This document shows, piece after piece, positions 6,372 through 7,958 of a stretch of DNA of 7,958 nt. Source of the stretch: Archaeoglobaceae archaeon (lineage in GTDB: Archaea; Halobacteriota; Archaeoglobi; Archaeoglobales; Archaeoglobaceae); contig JANXDJ010000059.1 in NCBI GenBank assembly GCA_025059545.1, positions 1-7,958 of the forward strand, written 5' to 3'. The notes beneath the pieces are model-generated. The model made no database searches, was not told the origin of the DNA, and saw nothing but the letters and a program-made list of their open reading frames with translations. How positions within the stretch are numbered: the stretch's first letter is position 1; every line of letters begins with the position of its first letter. Both the position numbers and the translations under genes were made by a program.

Positions 6372-6685
6372 TTGATCACCTCGATAATAACAAAACTCTT
6401 CGTTTTGCTTACCGGTCTGCATTCTGCGATTCTAACTAAATCGCCAGGCTTAGCTCTAATACAGTCAGGATTATGAGCATGAAGTCTTGAACGCTTTCTC
6501 ATATACCTTTCATACTTCGGAACAAATTTTATTAGCTCCCTCTCGATCACAGCAGTTTTTCCGTATACTTTCAGAACCTTACCACTCAATACTTGCCCTC
6601 TAATCGACAAAGTTCCATGAAATGGACATCTCTCATCTTTGCATACACCTTCTGGCGGTTTAACTTCAATACCAATATTCCTCAT
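6368..6685 (-). CDS. rps17: Small-subunit ribosomal protein uS17 (eukaryotic S11 homologue)
   Basis: This 105-residue primary 16S rRNA-binding protein of the 30S subunit is the archaeal type. An N-terminal extension carries the motif [17 protein letters not shown] (14-30), with C15, C20 and H23. The OB-fold core follows ([20 protein letters not shown], about 30-49), then [20 protein letters not shown] at about 58-77 and [20 protein letters not shown] to near the end. The ATG overlaps the rnp1 stop as ATGA. Its ribosome binding site is GGGGGT at 6697-6692, inside the last codons of rnp1, with six bases before the start. The end GAG GTG ATC AAA TGA doubles as the rpl14 binding site. Confidence 0.97.
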   Translation of the reverse strand: MRNIGIEVKPPEGVCKDERCPFHGTLSIRGQVLSGKVLKVYGKTAVIERELIKFVPKYERYMRKRSRLHAHNPDCIRAKPGDLVRIAECRPVSKTKSFVIIEVIK

Positions 6686-6987
6686 ACCACTACCCCCTTT
6701 GACCTTCTTATGAGCATTAAACCTCTCATGATTCTTTCTTCTGGCTTAAAGGCAGTCAATTCGCCTTCAACACACACAATTTTTCCCCCATACTTCACTC
6801 TAAAGCTTCTATACTTTTTTGCAACGACTTTTAAACCTTTTTCAGTCATGATCCTAAAGGTTTTCTCAGTCTCATCAATCACTTCGCCTTTAATGCCGAT
6901 TTCAAATTCATTTGGACTATTAACTACCTCGATTTCCAAGCCAATCCAGTCTCTTGCAATTAGCTCTGCAATTTTCACTTTCCGCAT
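6682..6987 (-). CDS. rnp1: Ribonuclease P protein component 1 (Rpp29/Pop4 family)
   Basis: This 101-residue protein is one of the archaeal RNase P subunits that assist the catalytic RNA in removing the 5' leader from tRNA precursors. The family has an Sm-like beta-barrel core. It is recognised by AELIARDWIGLEIEVVNSPN (7-26), GIKGEVIDETEKTFRI (31-46), then KVVAKKYRSFRV and GGKIVCVEGELTAFKPEERI (67-86). Length is typical of compact archaeal members. Its position between rpl29 and rps17 is a known archaeal arrangement and supports the call. The ATG at 6987 overlaps the rpl29 end by 13 bases. A GAGGT lies upstream at 7002-6998 with a longer-than-usual 10-base spacing, so initiation here may be weaker or coupled. 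Its Val-rich end (GVVV-TGA) carries the rps17 ribosome binding site. Confidence 0.93.
   Translation of the reverse strand: MRKVKIAELIARDWIGLEIEVVNSPNEFEIGIKGEVIDETEKTFRIMTEKGLKVVAKKYRSFRVKYGGKIVCVEGELTAFKPEERIMRGLMLIRRSKGVVV
6692..6697 (-). promoter_or_regulatory. Ribosome binding site of rps17 (G-run type)
   Basis: GGGGGT lies within the rnp1 codons for Lys-Gly-Val, six bases before the rps17 ATG. It differs from the AGGTGA type used by most genes here and resembles the sites before rpl5 and secY. Confidence 0.6.
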
Positions 6988-7157
6988 AGCATCTTTAACC
7001 TCGCAATGTCTCTCCTTATCTGCCTTATCCTTCCGGGGTTCTTAATCGCTCCTCCACTTCTTACCAGGGTTCTAAGCTTCAGAAGTTCAATTTCCAGCTC
7101 CTTCAGCTTTTTCTCCATCTCCTCTTTGCTCATCTCCCTTATTTCCCTCATTTTCAT
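6975..7157 (-). CDS. rpl29: Large-subunit ribosomal protein uL29 (eukaryotic L35 homologue)
   Basis: This small 60-residue, two-helix 50S protein lies near the peptide exit tunnel. Signature parts are MKMREIREMSKEEMEKKLKE (1-20) forming helix 1, the LLKLRTLVRSGGAIKNPGRI segment (25-44) with the conserved NPGRIRQIRRDIARLK, and the short end MLCGK. The ATG at 7157 has GAGGTG seven bases upstream; a second ATG two codons later has poorer spacing. The first 71 bases are also the end of rps3 in another frame, an unusually long overlap for this cluster. The gene also overlaps the rnp1 start by 13 bases, so over 40 percent of its length is shared with neighbours. Confidence 0.95.
   Translation of the reverse strand: MKMREIREMSKEEMEKKLKELEIELLKLRTLVRSGGAIKNPGRIRQIRRDIARLKMLCGK
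7087..7157 (-). other. Dual-coding overlap of rps3 tail and rpl29 start
   Basis: These 71 bases are read in two frames. One gives the Gly/Glu-rich end of S3 (DENEGNKGDE and on to the TGA). The other gives the first helix of L29 (MKMREIREMSKEEMEKKLKE). By hand count only 12 of the 71 mRNA-sense bases are pyrimidines, so both frames yield charged residues and avoid stops. Confidence 0.85.
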
Positions 7158-7752
7158 CTACAACACCTCTTATCTCGAACTCATCAGGAAGTTTAGCATC
7201 AGGCGGAATTATGCGAACGCTAACGCCAAGGACTCCCAATTTCTTCACCGCTATATCAAATCCCTTCCGAACTGCGGTGTATGCTGGATCACCAGTATGC
7301 ACTATGGTGCCAGCAAGGAATTTTTCTTTTCTCGCCCTCTCGCTCACAAGCTTCCCGCTGATCTCGATCTCACAGCCCTTGGCCCCAGCTTCCATAATCC
7401 TGTAAAGAAATCTATAACCTGCTCTGCGGAAATACCAGCCTCTTTCAAGAGCTCTTGCAAGTAGAGATGCCATTAGCTGGGCGTTAAATTCGGGCTTTTC
7501 AACTTCATCAACGCTAACCTGAGGGTTGTCTATGCCAAATTCCTTCAGCTTCTCCGTGATTGTTTTTATTCTCCTTCCTCCTTTTCCAATTACAATTCCG
7601 GGACGTTCCACGAAGAGAGTTACCTGAGTTCCAAGCGGAGTTCTTAGAATATCAACTCCACCAAAGCCAGCATTTTTCACTTCATCTTTGATCCATTCCT
7701 TCACCATCATCTTCCGAACTTTATCTTGAACGAATTTTCTCTCTACTGCCAT
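7087..7752 (-). CDS. rps3: Small-subunit ribosomal protein uS3
   Basis: This 30S head protein, 221 residues from the chosen start, lines the mRNA entry tunnel. The archaeal N-terminus is MAVERKFVQDKVRKMMVKEW. The type II KH domain contains the GXXG loop at G56-K-G-G59 (RPGIVIGKGGRRIKTI). The C-terminal S3 domain includes RALERGWYFRRAGYRFLYRI, GAKGCEIEISGKL and GVLGVSVRIIPPDAKLPDEF. After about residue 194 comes a charged, glycine-rich tail (RGVVDENEGNKGDE, then QRGDGEKAEGAGN). Two adjacent ATGs exist. The one at 7752 is six bases after GAGGT, the spacing usual here, so I prefer it over 7755. The last 23 residues are encoded across the start of rpl29. The conserved core is intact, so I see no frameshift. 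Confidence 0.95.
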   Translation of the reverse strand: MAVERKFVQDKVRKMMVKEWIKDEVKNAGFGGVDILRTPLGTQVTLFVERPGIVIGKGGRRIKTITEKLKEFGIDNPQVSVDEVEKPEFNAQLMASLLARALERGWYFRRAGYRFLYRIMEAGAKGCEIEISGKLVSERARKEKFLAGTIVHTGDPAYTAVRKGFDIAVKKLGVLGVSVRIIPPDAKLPDEFEIRGVVDENEGNKGDEQRGDGEKAEGAGN

Positions 7753-7958
7753 CATCTCACCTCTGCTACAAATTCAACGGTCGTTCGCTGTTTTAATTTT
7801 GGAACCGCTCTTCCAAAAGCTCTTGGAGTGTATCTAACAATCGATCTTCCCTTCTTTGCTTGAGCGTGAACGATCACAAGCTCATTTGCATTTAGCCCCT
7901 TATACTCCGCATTTGCTTTTAAATTATTCAAAACCTTCAGAATTTCCTTTGCAGTCTT
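7752..7958 (-). CDS. rpl22: Large-subunit ribosomal protein uL22, C-terminal part (cut by window edge)
   Basis: The last 68 residues of L22, a 50S protein whose hairpin lines the peptide exit tunnel, were translated by hand from the right end of the window. They begin KTAKEILKVLNNLKANAEYK, followed by GLNANELVIVHAQAKKGRSI. The family-defining RYTPRAFGRAVPK comes next (about residues 42-54 of the visible part), and the end is TTVEFVAEVR before TGA. The order rpl22-rps3-rpl29 is the S10 cluster order, and rps19 and rpl2 would be expected beyond the window. The final codons GCA GAG GTG AGA TGA contain the GAGGTGAG ribosome binding site of rps3. The stop shares one base with the preferred rps3 ATG. 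Confidence 0.95.
   Translation of the reverse strand, partial: KTAKEILKVLNNLKANAEYKGLNANELVIVHAQAKKGRSIVRYTPRAFGRAVPKLKQRTTVEFVAEVR
7756..7763 (-). promoter_or_regulatory. Ribosome binding site of rps3, favours the second of two ATGs
   Basis: GAGGTGAG lies in the last codons of rpl22. The ATG at 7755 touches it directly. The ATG at 7752 has the six-base distance from GAGGT seen for rpl30, rps4e, rpl14, rpl18 and rpl19e. Confidence 0.7.

Noticed and set aside
6372..6422. N-terminal extension of rpl14 by 17 residues
   Set aside because: It is out-of-frame rps17 sequence. ATG 6371 with GAGGTGATC upstream fits the family start.
7087..7160. Frameshift or sequencing error at the end of rps3
   Set aside because: The conserved S3 core and all of L29 are intact. 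Charged variable S3 tails are common in archaea, so a true overlap is the simpler reading.
6593..7464. Two long plus-strand open frames (150 and 152 codons) opposite rps17, rnp1, rpl29 and rps3
   Set aside because: Each crosses several well-identified minus-strand genes. Their Ser/Phe/Leu-rich content is what the complement of purine-rich coding sequence gives.
1..7958. CRISPR array, tRNA or rRNA gene, insertion sequence, riboswitch or defence system
   Set aside because: Virtually every base is assigned to conserved ribosomal, RNase P or SecY coding sequence. No repeats or structured non-coding stretches were seen.

Overview
The window is a stretch of an archaeal ribosomal-protein gene cluster, the S10/spc region. 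All 19 genes lie on the minus strand, so transcription runs from position 7958 towards position 1. The archaeal assignment rests on proteins and forms found in archaea and eukaryotes but not bacteria: L32e, L19e, S4e, RNase P protein 1 (Rpp29/Pop4 family), the long form of L30 (about 150 residues) and archaeal-type S5, S17 and SecY. Gene order is euryarchaeal. The moderately AT-rich composition, heavy use of AGA/AGG for arginine and general look of the proteins suggest a thermophilic, Archaeoglobales-like euryarchaeon. That placement is a judgement from memory, not a search.

Layout in the direction of transcription: rpl22 (3' part only, 7958-7752), rps3, rpl29, rnp1, rps17, rpl14, rpl24, rps4e, rpl5, rps14 (51 residues), rps8, rpl6, rpl32e, rpl19e, rpl18, rps5, rpl30, rpl15, secY (5' part only, 329-1). 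There is no stretch of even 10 bases between genes. The gaps run from 1 to 9 bases and eight junctions overlap. No promoter, terminator, RNA gene, repeat, mobile element or CRISPR array is visible. The plus strand carries only shadow reading frames.

The genes make parts of both ribosomal subunits, one RNase P subunit that helps mature tRNA, and the SecY channel through which new proteins leave the cytoplasm. They look like one transcript whose cistrons are translationally coupled: nearly every Shine-Dalgarno sequence sits inside the last codons or stop codon of the gene before it. This packing has visible effects. Five proteins end in Arg encoded by AGG followed by TGA, because AGGTGA is the next gene's ribosome binding site. 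Fifteen of eighteen visible stop codons are TGA. The rps3 tail and the rpl29 start share 71 bases in two frames. The rpl6 start is probably TTG. Several longest-ORF starts begin at a GTG that is part of the ribosome binding site and are probably false.

I found no previously undescribed system. This is core housekeeping DNA, and the points worth a second look concern start sites, gene overlap and how ribosome binding sites shape protein ends.
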